Origin: Paracoccaceae bacterium
GTDB taxonomy: Bacteria > Pseudomonadota > Alphaproteobacteria > Rhodobacterales > Rhodobacteraceae
DNA length: 41,259 bases
NCBI GenBank assembly: GCA_902554705.1
Contig: CACDPP010000016.1
Coordinates: forward strand, 1 to 41,259
Direction: 5' to 3'
The first letter of the stretch is position 1. Every line of letters begins with the position of its first letter. The position numbers and the translations under genes were made by a program. Below are positions 25,801 through 33,639 of this stretch, one piece after another. The notes under the pieces were generated by a model. The model worked only from the letters and a program-made list of their open reading frames with translations. It was not told where the DNA came from and ran no database searches.

Positions 25801-26946
25801 TTAACAGCTGGCCTTAATTTCTTCATGAAAAGCCCAATCTATCCAGGGCAACATTTTTTCTATATCAGAAGTATCCACTGTACTTCCGCACCAAATTCTA
25901 AGACCTGGTGGGGCATCTCTATAAGCTCCAATATCAAAAGCCACTTTCTCATTTTCTAGCCGCTTTGCTATTTTATTTGCAAAGGAATGACCGTCAGTAA
26001 TGCGGTAGTCTTTGAATTTCAGACAGACAGAAGTCGTAGATCGTGTGGAAGGATTAATGGCAAGATTTTCTATCCACTCCCGACTGTCACAAAAATTCCA
26101 AATGGCTTCGGCATTTCTTTTTGCTCTATTGATGAGCTCATTTTTCCCACCAACTCTTTTTGCCCATTCTAGTGAAAGTAGATAGTCCTCTACGGCGAGC
26201 ATTGAGGGTGTATTAATTGTTGCACCTTCAAAAATACTTTCAATAAGTTTTCCATTTTTTGTAAGTCGAAATATCTTTGGAACGGGCCAGGAAGGAGTAT
26301 AGTTCTCCAATCTTTGCGCCGCTCTTGGAGAAAGGATAAGCATGCCATGTGCTGCTTCTCCACCTAGTACTTTTTGCCAACTAAAGGTTGTCACGTCCAA
26401 TTTTTCCCAAGGTAAATCCATAGCAAAAGCAGCTGAGGTTGCATCACAAATTGTGAGACCTAACCTGTCATGTGGTATTGCGTTTCCATCCTTGAGGCAG
26501 ACGCCTGAGGTGGTACCATTCCAGGTAAATACAATGTCAGTATCAAAATCCAGGTTTTCCATATTTACGATGTCACCATAGTCAGCATTAAAGATTTTAG
26601 CATCTAGCCTAAGTTGTTTAACGACATCGTTGACCCACCCATCCCCAAAACTTTCCCAGGCTACCATGGTTACAGCTCTGGCTCCTAGCATAGACCACAT
26701 TGCCATCTCGACAGCACCTGTATCCGACGCAGGTACTATAGCAATTCTATAATCACTCGGAATTTCGAGAACTTTCCTTGTTTCTTCAATTGCCAAATTC
26801 AGCCTTGCTTTACCAACCGCAGCACGGTGGGATCTTCCAAGTGGTGCGTTTGCAAGCTTAGTTAAGTCAAAAGAGGGGTTTTTGGCACAGGGGCCCGAAG
26901 AAAAACACGCGTTATCCGGCCGCGTAACCGGTTTTTTAGTATCCAT
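25801..26946 (-). CDS. serC: Phosphoserine transaminase SerC, alphaproteobacterial type
   Basis: PLP enzyme converting 3-phosphohydroxypyruvate and glutamate to phosphoserine and 2-oxoglutarate. The 381-residue product belongs to the longer alphaproteobacterial subgroup. Visible are FSSGPCAKNPSF near the N-terminus, VPASDTGAVEMAMWS (phosphate/PLP contacts), TICDATSAAFAMDL with the PLP-ring Asp, and the Schiff-base lysine in SWQKVLGGEAAHG. The ATG at 26946 is preceded by GGAAGGG at about 8 bases. An in-frame start 28 codons upstream is rejected because it would translate the structured leader. It is followed by serA and divergent from serB, so all three serine genes are together. Confidence 0.96.
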   Translation of the reverse strand: MDTKKPVTRPDNACFSSGPCAKNPSFDLTKLANAPLGRSHRAAVGKARLNLAIEETRKVLEIPSDYRIAIVPASDTGAVEMAMWSMLGARAVTMVAWESFGDGWVNDVVKQLRLDAKIFNADYGDIVNMENLDFDTDIVFTWNGTTSGVCLKDGNAIPHDRLGLTICDATSAAFAMDLPWEKLDVTTFSWQKVLGGEAAHGMLILSPRAAQRLENYTPSWPVPKIFRLTKNGKLIESIFEGATINTPSMLAVEDYLLSLEWAKRVGGKNELINRAKRNAEAIWNFCDSREWIENLAINPSTRSTTSVCLKFKDYRITDGHSFANKIAKRLENEKVAFDIGAYRDAPPGLRIWCGSTVDTSDIEKMLPWIDWAFHEEIKASC

Positions 26947-27049
26947 GTCTGTTACCCTTCCAGATAATTGCCTCTCGTTGGGGAGAGGTGTCCCAGTTAT
27001 CAAAATAATTGATAATCCTGCCTTTAACAACAGTAAAAATCTAGTTATA
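26947..27049 (-). promoter_or_regulatory. Structured 5' leader of serC, candidate serC leader RNA with a possible -10
   Basis: Reading leftward toward serC there is a TATAAC (27044-27049) that could be a -10. A perfect hairpin follows with 7-bp arms TTATCAA/TTGATAA (27015-26997, 5-base loop), then a second perfect hairpin with 6-bp arms CCTCTC/GAGAGG (26988-26971, 6-base loop), then the ribosome binding site GGAAGGG and the serC ATG. An alphaproteobacterial 'serC leader' RNA upstream of serC-serA is described in Rfam. Position and gene context fit it, but I cannot confirm the match to its consensus here. Confidence 0.5.
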
Positions 27050-27061
27050 GGCAGAGATATG

Positions 27062-27078
27062 AAAGAGCTTCGCTCTTT
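27062..27078 (+). promoter_or_regulatory. Stem-loop in the serB leader
   Basis: AAAGAGC and GCTCTTT form a perfect 7-bp stem closed by the 3-base loop TTC, ending 20 bases before the serB ATG. TTAACA (27024-27029) and TATAGG (27046-27051), 16 bases apart, could be its promoter, placing the hairpin at the very 5' end of the mRNA. There is no T-run after it, so it is not a terminator. The role may be mRNA stability or none. Confidence 0.3.
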
Positions 27079-27098
27079 GGCGCTATGAAAGTTTAGTC

Positions 27099-27974
27099 AT
27101 GTATGCAGTTACACTAATTGCACCTCCAAATTCTGGCCTATTGAAATCAAAACTCGTTAAAAATCTGTGTGAGGCTTGGGGAGCTAATAACTATGTTTAT
27201 CTTGCAAGTGAAGAAGCTGCTGAATTTATCATACCCAAAATTCCGAGTGACCGTTGGTCTATATGGTCGAAATTTCAACAATTGAAAATTGATTTGGTGG
27301 TCCAGGAAGACAAAATGCGTAAAAAATCTATTTTGCTTGCAGATATGGATAGCACTATAATTCAGCAGGAATGCATAGATGAGCTTGCCAGTGAAATTGG
27401 AATTGGAGAAAGGGTGAAGCTTATTACAGCCGAAGCGATGAACGGTAAATTAGACTTTGAAGAAGCTTTAACTGAAAGAGTCGCATTGCTGAAGGGCTTG
27501 TCCACGCAGATTATTGATAAAGTTCTTAAGGAACGAATAACTTATATGCCGGGTGCATTAACTCTCTTATCAACAATGAAAGCAAATGGTTCCTACAGTG
27601 CTCTTGTTTCGGGCGGATTTACTTTGTTTACAAAGAAAGTTTCTGCCTACCTAGGCTTTGATGAAAATCATGCAAATGTCTTGCTAACAAGCGAAAACAA
27701 GTTAACTGGAAAAGTACAATCACCAATATTGGGCAAAAAGGCTAAAGTTGAACAATTAGACCGTATCGCGAGTAAGTTTAATCTATCTGCAAGACAGGTG
27801 ATTGCGGTTGGTGATGGAGCCAATGACTTGGACATGTTGAGTAAAGCTGGTACTGGTGTCGCTCTTCACGCCAAACCATCTGTTGCAGAGCAATGCGATA
27901 TCCGAATAAATTTTGGGGATTTAACGGCGCTCCTATTCATACAAGGCTATTCAAAAGAGAATTTTGTAATTTAA
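27099..27974 (+). CDS. serB: Phosphoserine phosphatase SerB
   Basis: HAD-superfamily phosphatase, last step of serine synthesis. The 291 residues have an N-terminal ACT-like region (about 1-75) and the HAD catalytic core. Motif I is LADMDSTII with the nucleophile Asp82 and general acid Asp84. The substrate-recognition Glu lies in ECIDELA, motif II Ser is in LVSGGFTLFTKKV, and motif III/IV is AVGDGANDLDML. It is divergent from serC-serA across the leader region, and its stop shares TTAA with the convergent rhodanese gene. All catalytic residues are present, so serine synthesis from 3-phosphoglycerate is complete within this 4-kb stretch. Confidence 0.97.
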   Translation: MYAVTLIAPPNSGLLKSKLVKNLCEAWGANNYVYLASEEAAEFIIPKIPSDRWSIWSKFQQLKIDLVVQEDKMRKKSILLADMDSTIIQQECIDELASEIGIGERVKLITAEAMNGKLDFEEALTERVALLKGLSTQIIDKVLKERITYMPGALTLLSTMKANGSYSALVSGGFTLFTKKVSAYLGFDENHANVLLTSENKLTGKVQSPILGKKAKVEQLDRIASKFNLSARQVIAVGDGANDLDMLSKAGTGVALHAKPSVAEQCDIRINFGDLTALLFIQGYSKENFVI

Positions 27975-28345
27975 TCCTCCATCGGCCCGCCAGCTTCAGC
28001 CCAACCGCTTACTCCACCAAGGTTAACGACATTTTTAAAACCCATATCCTTCATTGTTTTTGCTGTAAGAGCGGCTTGGCCTCCGACGGCACAAATAATA
28101 CCAATTTCGGCATCTTTTTTCAGCGCGCTGTTATGCATGGGGTGCGTATCATCTGCGAAGAACTCTATTAGACCCCGAGGAATTCTTAGAGCGCCTTGTA
28201 CAGTACCTGTTTTTGGGAACTCCGAAGAGTCTCTTACGTCTACAACTACTAAATTACCCGAGTTATGCCGCTCTATCCCTTCAGCTGGTGTTATTTTTTC
28301 AACAACAGAATTTGCTTCTGTTAGATAGTCTTTAGCTGTTTTCAT
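27971..28345 (-). CDS. Single-domain rhodanese-like protein
   Basis: 124-residue protein consisting of one rhodanese domain: LVVVDVRDSSEFPKTGTVQGALRIPRG and the active-site loop IICAVGGQAALTAKTM, which keeps the catalytic Cys but has an unusual Gln where many have Arg. Such proteins carry persulfide sulfur for thiolation, detoxification or repair; the acceptor is unknown. The ATG at 28345 has AGGAAGAG just upstream and is preferred to a TTG five codons earlier. It is divergent from msrB-msrA across 153 bases and convergent with serB. A possible promoter reads TTGTAT, 17 bases, TATAAC on this strand in the spacer. Confidence 0.9.
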   Translation of the reverse strand: MKTAKDYLTEANSVVEKITPAEGIERHNSGNLVVVDVRDSSEFPKTGTVQGALRIPRGLIEFFADDTHPMHNSALKKDAEIGIICAVGGQAALTAKTMKDMGFKNVVNLGGVSGWAEAGGPMED

Positions 28346-28407
28346 ATCTCTTCCTTTCAAAAAAAATACATTAGTGCTGAGTTATAATAGGCCCGAGAGT
28401 TAAATAC

Positions 28408-28422
28408 AATTTGTAACAAATT
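28408..28422. promoter_or_regulatory. 15-bp perfect palindrome between the rhodanese gene and msrBA, candidate operator
   Basis: AATTTGT-A-ACAAATT is a perfect odd-centred palindrome in the divergent spacer. A TATACT (28427-28432) downstream of it could be the msrBA -10. On the other strand TTGTAT and TATAAC lie just beyond it toward the rhodanese gene. A site between the two promoters could serve a dimeric repressor or activator. The spacer is AT-rich, so chance is a real alternative. Confidence 0.35.
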
Positions 28423-28498
28423 TAAATATACTATCTTTCAAGGATTGAAATTAATTAAATTTACCCCAAATTTTATGATAACAAGTGGGGAGTTTATA

Positions 28499-28939
28499 AT
28501 GAATTATCATAAGAATTCAGAGGCAATCGCACTTTTAAGTCCAGAGGAATATTGGGTCACTCAGGAAAATGGTACTGAAAGACCTGGAACTGGGAAACTT
28601 TTGCACAATAAAGAGCCTGGCATTTATGTCGATATCGTTTCTGGTGAGCCACTTTTTCTATCGGATGATAAGTATGAAAGTGGCTGCGGGTGGCCCAGTT
28701 TTACAAAACCTGTTGAGGCATCTTATATTACTGAGATTTCGGATACTTCTCATGGTATGATCAGAACTGAAGTACGTTCCACAAACGGAGATAGCCATTT
28801 AGGACATGTTTTTCCAGATGGGCCCAAAGATCGAGGGGGATTGCGCTACTGTATAAATTCGGCAAGCCTCAGATTTATACACTTAAATGATATGGAGGCT
28901 GAGGGCTATGGCAAATTTGTGGAATTAATAGGAGAATAA
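28499..28939 (+). CDS. msrB: Peptide-methionine (R)-S-oxide reductase MsrB, zinc-free type
   Basis: Reduces the R epimer of methionine sulfoxide in oxidised proteins. The 146-residue product contains CGWPSF (63-68), the His-rich core [11 protein letters not shown] (99-109) and the catalytic Cys118 in [11 protein letters not shown]. Cys63 is the likely resolving cysteine. The two C-x2-C pairs that bind structural zinc in many MsrB proteins are absent. The start is ATG 28499, with GGGGAG six bases upstream; an in-frame TTG 18 codons earlier is rejected. The stop is one base before the msrA ATG, so both stereoisomers are handled by one operon. Confidence 0.96.
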   Translation: MNYHKNSEAIALLSPEEYWVTQENGTERPGTGKLLHNKEPGIYVDIVSGEPLFLSDDKYESGCGWPSFTKPVEASYITEISDTSHGMIRTEVRSTNGDSHLGHVFPDGPKDRGGLRYCINSASLRFIHLNDMEAEGYGKFVELIGE

Positions 28940-28940
28940 A

Positions 28941-29435
28941 ATGGAAATAGCAATTTTAGCTGGTGGTTGTTTTTGGGGTATGGAGGATTTGATGAGGAAG
29001 ATTCCTGGTGTACAGAAAACCCGTGTTGGCTACACGGGTGGACACTTAAAAAACCCAACTTACAAAGATGTCTGCACAGAAACTACTGGCCATGCCGAGG
29101 CAATTGAAATTCTTTTTGATCCATCGAGAGTATCATATCGCCGCTTGTTAGAATGTTTTTTTCAAATCCATGACCCCACAACCATTGATAGGCAAGGAAA
29201 CGATATTGGGGATAGCTACAGGTCACATATTTTTACTACTTCGTCAGAGCAACGTGAAGAAGCTTTTAAAATGATTTCCGATATCGAGAGTTCAAAAAAA
29301 TGGCCAGGTAGAATTGTTACGAAAGTAACTCCTGCGGAAGAGTTTTGGGAAGCTGAGTCTTATCACCAAGATTACTTAGTTAAAAATCCAAATGGCTATA
29401 CTTGTCATTTCCCAAGAGCTGATTGGACTATTTGA
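28941..29435 (+). CDS. msrA: Peptide-methionine (S)-S-oxide reductase MsrA
   Basis: Reduces the S epimer of methionine sulfoxide. At 164 residues it is close to the short form. The catalytic Cys10 is in [10 protein letters not shown], followed by [12 protein letters not shown], the GHAEAIEI strand and YHQDYL near the C-terminus, all typical. There is no extra C-terminal resolving-cysteine tail as in E. coli MsrA; one further Cys lies in YTCHFP near the end. It begins one base after msrB and ends 126 bases before a convergent aminotransferase gene. Confidence 0.97.
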   Translation: MEIAILAGGCFWGMEDLMRKIPGVQKTRVGYTGGHLKNPTYKDVCTETTGHAEAIEILFDPSRVSYRRLLECFFQIHDPTTIDRQGNDIGDSYRSHIFTTSSEQREEAFKMISDIESSKKWPGRIVTKVTPAEEFWEAESYHQDYLVKNPNGYTCHFPRADWTI

Positions 29436-29561
29436 AAGCCCGCGTATAGCGTTTTTGTTGATTAAATCCGTTTGAAATCATTACTGAGTAAATTTATCAT
29501 TAAATTTTTATAGATTGATGTAGATGCTTCTTGCTCATCGGAAAAGTAATTAAACAATTTT

Positions 29562-30965
29562 CTAACTATAGTTTTGTTGAACCTCTACTATCGCATCTTC
29601 TAGAATATCAAACATATCATCTATCTCGCTTTGCGTAATGATAAGTGGTGGCGAAAATACACACATGTTAATTATTGGCCTAACCAGCAGCCCACGTTTC
29701 TCGCAAGCTTCATCCATCATTTGACCAAATTCGGTATCTATCTTAAGTCGAGCTTCTTCCGATGAGTTTTTAGAGCCTAAACCCTCCAAGCATCCAAGAA
29801 GTCCTACTCCCCGAGCATCTCCTATTATATCATATTTTTTGCCTAAATTTCTGAGTCGGTTTTGAAAATGGGGTGATATCTTCCGCACATGTTCTAAAAT
29901 TCCGTCTCTTGACATTATGTCTATATTAGTAAGAGCGGCCTTGGCTGCAACTGGGTGACATGAATATGTATAGCCATTTGTAAAGGGTTGAGAGCCGTCT
30001 TTATTTTTTATGCTATCAATAAGGCTTTCAGAGATTATAGCTGCGCCCATTGGGAGGTAGCCTGACGTTAATCCTTTTGCGCAAGTGATAATATCTGGTT
30101 GAATACCAAAAATTTCTTTTGATGCAAACCAATGACCCAAGCGGCCAAAACCTGTGACTGTTTCATCCGAAATGTAAACAATATCGTGCTTTTTACATAA
30201 CTCAAGCGAGCGTTTGTGGTAACCTGGAGGTGGGACGATTACTCCTCCTGAAGCCAGGATAGGTTCGGCGATGAAGCATCCAATTTGATCAGGTCCAATG
30301 GATAAAATTGTTTCTTCCATCTCTGATATTTTCGCATTACACCATTCCTCTACCGATGTACCAGTTGGACGCATATATGGATTAATGTTGGGTAGCATAA
30401 TTGCAAGATCGTGATGAGTATCCATGTATCGCCGATCATGCTCTCGGCCGGTTCCTGATACTGTCGCCGCCAGATAAGACGATCCGTGGTAACCCTTTTC
30501 CCTACATAATATTTTCTTTTTATCAGGTTTGCCTATAACGTTATTTCGATATTGAACAAATCTTAAAGCTGTATCCACGGCGTCAGAGCCCCCATTTGAA
30601 AAAAAGACACGGTTCAGGTCACCAGGCGTTTTTTCAGTAATAACTTTAGCTAACATTGCTGCGGGCTCGTTGGTAGTAAACCATGGACTTGAATATGTCA
30701 TTTTCATAATCTGTTCAGAAATAGCATCTGCCATTTCTTTCCGTCCATATCCTATATTAACGCACCACATGCCGCCCGGACCGTCAATTAACTTATTTCC
30801 GTGCGCGTCATAAAGATATATGCCGTCGGCTCTTGAGACCTGCGTCATGTCAAAGCCATCTTCTGAGAATTCACTCCACGGGTGGATCAGATGTTTCTGA
30901 TCCCAGTATTGTACTTGCTCCGGGGTAATGGTGTCATTTTTACCATCAAAATTTTGTGAAGTCAT
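29562..30965 (-). CDS. Class III (omega) aminotransferase, substrate unknown
   Basis: 467-residue fold-type I PLP enzyme. PLP contacts are FFSNGGSDAVDTALR (phosphate loop), GYHGSS with the ring-stacking region, Asp267 in ISDETVTGFGR and the Schiff-base Lys297 in ITCAKGLTSGYLPMGA. The Pro-His-turn and C-terminal Arg region (RGLLVRPIINMCVFSPPL) fit amine- or omega-amino-acid:pyruvate transaminases. It is paralogous to the divergent neighbour at 31084 (both share GLWCVNIGYGR-like and AEP-motif segments), but the substrate-lid regions differ, so a distinct donor is likely. Taurine, beta-alanine, diamines or similar are possible; sequence alone does not decide. Confidence 0.88.
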   Translation of the reverse strand: MTSQNFDGKNDTITPEQVQYWDQKHLIHPWSEFSEDGFDMTQVSRADGIYLYDAHGNKLIDGPGGMWCVNIGYGRKEMADAISEQIMKMTYSSPWFTTNEPAAMLAKVITEKTPGDLNRVFFSNGGSDAVDTALRFVQYRNNVIGKPDKKKILCREKGYHGSSYLAATVSGTGREHDRRYMDTHHDLAIMLPNINPYMRPTGTSVEEWCNAKISEMEETILSIGPDQIGCFIAEPILASGGVIVPPPGYHKRSLELCKKHDIVYISDETVTGFGRLGHWFASKEIFGIQPDIITCAKGLTSGYLPMGAAIISESLIDSIKNKDGSQPFTNGYTYSCHPVAAKAALTNIDIMSRDGILEHVRKISPHFQNRLRNLGKKYDIIGDARGVGLLGCLEGLGSKNSSEEARLKIDTEFGQMMDEACEKRGLLVRPIINMCVFSPPLIITQSEIDDMFDILEDAIVEVQQNYS

Positions 30966-30992
30966 CTACCACTTCTTTATTGTTTTATGAAT

Positions 30993-31060
30993 TTTTACAA
31001 TTACAGTCAGTAAAAGCTCTGTCAATGCTAGTCAAAAGAAGTTTCTTTACAAAATGTAAA
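30993..31060. promoter_or_regulatory. Two TTTAC/GTAAA inverted repeats between divergent aminotransferase genes
   Basis: Site 1 is TTTTAC (30993-30998), 11 bases, GTAAAA (31010-31015). Site 2 is the perfect 15-bp palindrome TTTACAAAATGTAAA (31046-31060). The shared half-site TTTAC and the centre-to-centre distance of about 49 bases suggest two operators for one dimeric regulator controlling both genes. No regulator gene lies beside them. This is inference from symmetry only. Confidence 0.35.
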
Positions 31061-31083
31061 TTAAAAGCTTATGAGGCAACCCT

Positions 31084-32472
31084 ATGAATTTACTACCAAA
31101 TAAGTTTCCAACTAAAGAACTTCAAATGCGTGATGCTGCTCACCATATGCACCCATTCACAGCACAAGCAGAATTGGGTGAAAAAGGCGCGCGTGTAATA
31201 ACGCGTGCTAATGGCGTTTTTGTATACGACTCAGAAGGAGAAGAAATACTGGATGCCATGGCTGGTTTATGGTGTGTGAATATTGGCTATGGGCGTCATG
31301 AACTTGCGGAAGTAGCTGCGCGTCAGATGAAAGAGCTATCGTATTACAATACATTTTTTCAAACGACACATGTACCAGCTATAGAGTTGGCCGAAAAGTT
31401 GGCTGAATTGGCTCCCTTTGATTTAAACCATGTATTTTTTGCCAGTTCAGGGTCTGAGGCCAATGATACTAATATAAGGTTGGTTCGGCATTACTGGGCT
31501 TTGAAAGGTAAGCCAAATAAATCAATTATCATTAGTCGAAAGAATGCTTATCACGGCTCAAGTGTTGGCTCTGGATCATTGGGAGGTATGTCGGCAATGC
31601 ATGATCAAGGTGGCATGCCAATACCTGACATACATCATATCAACCAACCTAATTGGTGGTCTGAAGGTGGTGAATTGTCCCCAGAAGATTTTGGTTTGGC
31701 TTGCGCCCGAGAACTGGAAGAAAAAATTAAATCTTTGGGTGTAGACCGTGTGGCTGCTTTCATAGCTGAACCTGTTCAAGGGGCCGGAGGTGTAATTGTT
31801 GCCCCAGATTCTTATTGGCCGGAAGTCCAGCGCATTTGCGATCATTATGGAATACTTTTGATTGCAGATGAAGTAATCTGTGGATTTGGGCGAACGGGTA
31901 ATTGGTTTGGAAGTCAAACCTTAAACATAAAACCTGATATTATGACAATAGCGAAGGGTTTAAGCAGTGGGTATCAACCCATTGGCGGTTCAATAGTATC
32001 TGATGAAATTGAAAGTGTCATTGCCAAGGATGAATTTAATCATGGCTACACTTATTCAAGCCATCCTGTGGCAGCAGCTGTAGCGCTTGAAAATCTACGT
32101 ATTATTGAGGACGAAAATATCATTGGGCATATAAAAAATGATGTTGCACCATATTTGAGGAAAGAGTGGGAGGGCTTGTGCACGCACCCACTTGTTGGGG
32201 AAGCAAAAATAGTAGGTATGATGGGTTCTATAGCATTAACACCAAATAAAGAAAAACGTTCCCCATTTAAATCAGATGCCGGTAAAGTGGGATATATTTG
32301 CAGAGAAAGATGCTTTGCAAACAATCTTATAATGCGGCACGTTGGCGACCGAATGATTATTTCACCTCCACTAATAATCACAAAATCGGAAATTGATATA
32401 CTGATCAAGCGAGCGAAAAAAGCTTTAGATGAGACATTTGAAAAATTAATGAACGAAGGCCTAATTTCTTGA
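31084..32472 (+). CDS. Polyamine (putrescine)-pyruvate-type aminotransferase, SpuC-like
   Basis: 462-residue class III transaminase. It closely resembles my recollection of Pseudomonas SpuC over its length, including LDAMAGLWCVNIGYGR, FFASSGSEANDTNIR, AYHGSS, AFIAEPVQGAGGVIV, Asp262 in IADEVICGFGRTG and the Schiff-base Lys291 in IAKGLSSGYQP. SpuC moves an amino group from putrescine (or a similar amine) to pyruvate. Related enzymes act on other amines, so the substrate is probable rather than sure. GAGG precedes the ATG. Its TGA overlaps the ATG of the next gene (TGATG), coupling it to a deacetylase-family enzyme that could release free polyamine for it. Confidence 0.88.
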   Translation: MNLLPNKFPTKELQMRDAAHHMHPFTAQAELGEKGARVITRANGVFVYDSEGEEILDAMAGLWCVNIGYGRHELAEVAARQMKELSYYNTFFQTTHVPAIELAEKLAELAPFDLNHVFFASSGSEANDTNIRLVRHYWALKGKPNKSIIISRKNAYHGSSVGSGSLGGMSAMHDQGGMPIPDIHHINQPNWWSEGGELSPEDFGLACARELEEKIKSLGVDRVAAFIAEPVQGAGGVIVAPDSYWPEVQRICDHYGILLIADEVICGFGRTGNWFGSQTLNIKPDIMTIAKGLSSGYQPIGGSIVSDEIESVIAKDEFNHGYTYSSHPVAAAVALENLRIIEDENIIGHIKNDVAPYLRKEWEGLCTHPLVGEAKIVGMMGSIALTPNKEKRSPFKSDAGKVGYICRERCFANNLIMRHVGDRMIISPPLIITKSEIDILIKRAKKALDETFEKLMNEGLIS

Positions 32473-33395
32473 TGAAGAAAACAGCACTTGTAACGCACGA
32501 AGAGTGTCTGCAACATGTGACGCCACCAGGTCATCCAGAACAAATAGCCAGGTTGGAATATATTTTAGAAGCATTAAAAGATATTAACTTATTGCGGGTT
32601 AATGCACCTATGGCAGCAGATGATGACATTCTTAGAATTCATCCTCGCGAGCATATCAATTACTTGCAAGATTCAGTACCTGAAAATGGGTTTAAATCCT
32701 TGGATGGCGATACCCATATTTCTTCTGGCTCTCTGACTGCTGCCTACCGGGCTGCTGGGGGCGTTTTACGTGCTGTAGATTTAGTTTTATCTGGCGAAGC
32801 CAAAAATGCTTTTGTTGCTGTCAGGCCGCCTGGTCACCATGCTGAAACACAAAAGGCTATGGGTTTTTGTCTGTTTGGAAACATTGCTCTTGGAGTAAAG
32901 CATGCGCTTGATTTTCACGGTTTAAAAAAAGTTGCAGTAATTGATTTCGATGTCCACCATGGGAATGGAACCCAGGAGATACTATGGGATGAAAGCCGTT
33001 GCTTAACTTTTACTTCCCAGCAAATACCCCTTTGGCCAGGAACTGGGACAGAGGAAGAGCAAGGCAATTACAAAAATATTGTTAATATACCTTTACCACC
33101 GAGAAGTACTGGTGCACTTATGCGTCAAAAATACGAAGCACTAGTTTTTCCAGTATTACAAAAATTTGAGCCTGAGCTGATATTAATATCGGCGGGTTTT
33201 GACGCGCATAAAGCAGATCCTCTCGCAGAACTAAATTGGTCGACGGCAGATTTCTCTTGGTTGACGGAACGGCTCTGTAAAATTGCATTAGAATGCTGCG
33301 AAGGACGACTGGTATCTACACTAGAGGGCGGTTATGATTTAGAAGCTTTGGCAGATTCTGTCAAAGCACATGTTATGAGATTATGTGAGGCCTGA
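32472..33395 (+). CDS. Histone deacetylase/acetylpolyamine amidohydrolase family protein
   Basis: 307-residue zinc amidohydrolase of the arginase/deacetylase fold. The active site is complete: the tandem histidines His122/His123 in VRPPGHHAE, and the Zn ligands Asp160 and His162 in IDFDVHHGNGTQ and Asp244 in SAGFDAHKADP, with LEGGYDLEAL near the C-terminus. Bacterial members remove acetyl groups from acetylpolyamines or other small amides; a few act on acetyl-lysine. The start is the ATG at 32472, which shares its A with the preceding stop; an in-frame TTG one codon earlier is rejected. xseB follows after one base. Linkage to xseB-ispA-dxs is, from memory, common in Rhodobacterales. Confidence 0.92.
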   Translation: MKKTALVTHEECLQHVTPPGHPEQIARLEYILEALKDINLLRVNAPMAADDDILRIHPREHINYLQDSVPENGFKSLDGDTHISSGSLTAAYRAAGGVLRAVDLVLSGEAKNAFVAVRPPGHHAETQKAMGFCLFGNIALGVKHALDFHGLKKVAVIDFDVHHGNGTQEILWDESRCLTFTSQQIPLWPGTGTEEEQGNYKNIVNIPLPPRSTGALMRQKYEALVFPVLQKFEPELILISAGFDAHKADPLAELNWSTADFSWLTERLCKIALECCEGRLVSTLEGGYDLEALADSVKAHVMRLCEA

Positions 33396-33396
33396 T

Positions 33397-33639
33397 ATGA
33401 GTGATACACCTATTTCCGAAATGACTTTTGAACAGGCGATTAGTGAGCTTGAAAGAATTGTCACAGAGCTAGAAAGGGGAGACGTTCCTCTTGAAGATAG
33501 TATATCCCTTTATGAAAAAGGTGCAGAGTTAAAAAAACGATGTGAAACCAAGTTAAAAGAGGCTGAGCAAAAGGTTGCAGCTATAACTTTGGATGAAGAT
33601 GGATCAGTGACGGGAACGAAGCCGCTAGAAGGGCTTTGA
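33397..33639 (+). CDS. xseB: Exodeoxyribonuclease VII small subunit
   Basis: 80-residue helical subunit that binds several copies per XseA large subunit in the single-strand-specific exonuclease VII. The family core is clear: MTFEQAISELERIVTELERG, then VPLEDSISLYEKGAELKKRCE. The ATG at 33397 has GTGAGG immediately upstream and is preferred over the in-frame GTG at 33385, which lies inside that site and overlaps the deacetylase gene. Its TGA shares one base with the ispA ATG (TGATG). xseA is not in the window. Confidence 0.96.
   Translation: MSDTPISEMTFEQAISELERIVTELERGDVPLEDSISLYEKGAELKKRCETKLKEAEQKVAAITLDEDGSVTGTKPLEGL

Noticed and set aside
26947-27030. Longer serC reading with 28 extra residues
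   Set aside because: It would translate the hairpins and ribosome binding site of the leader. The internal ATG at 26946 has a good Shine-Dalgarno and the family N-terminus.
29441-29456. CGC-GTATA-GCG followed by TTTTT after msrA
   Set aside because: The stem is only 3 bp, too weak for an intrinsic terminator; at best part of a Rho-dependent end.
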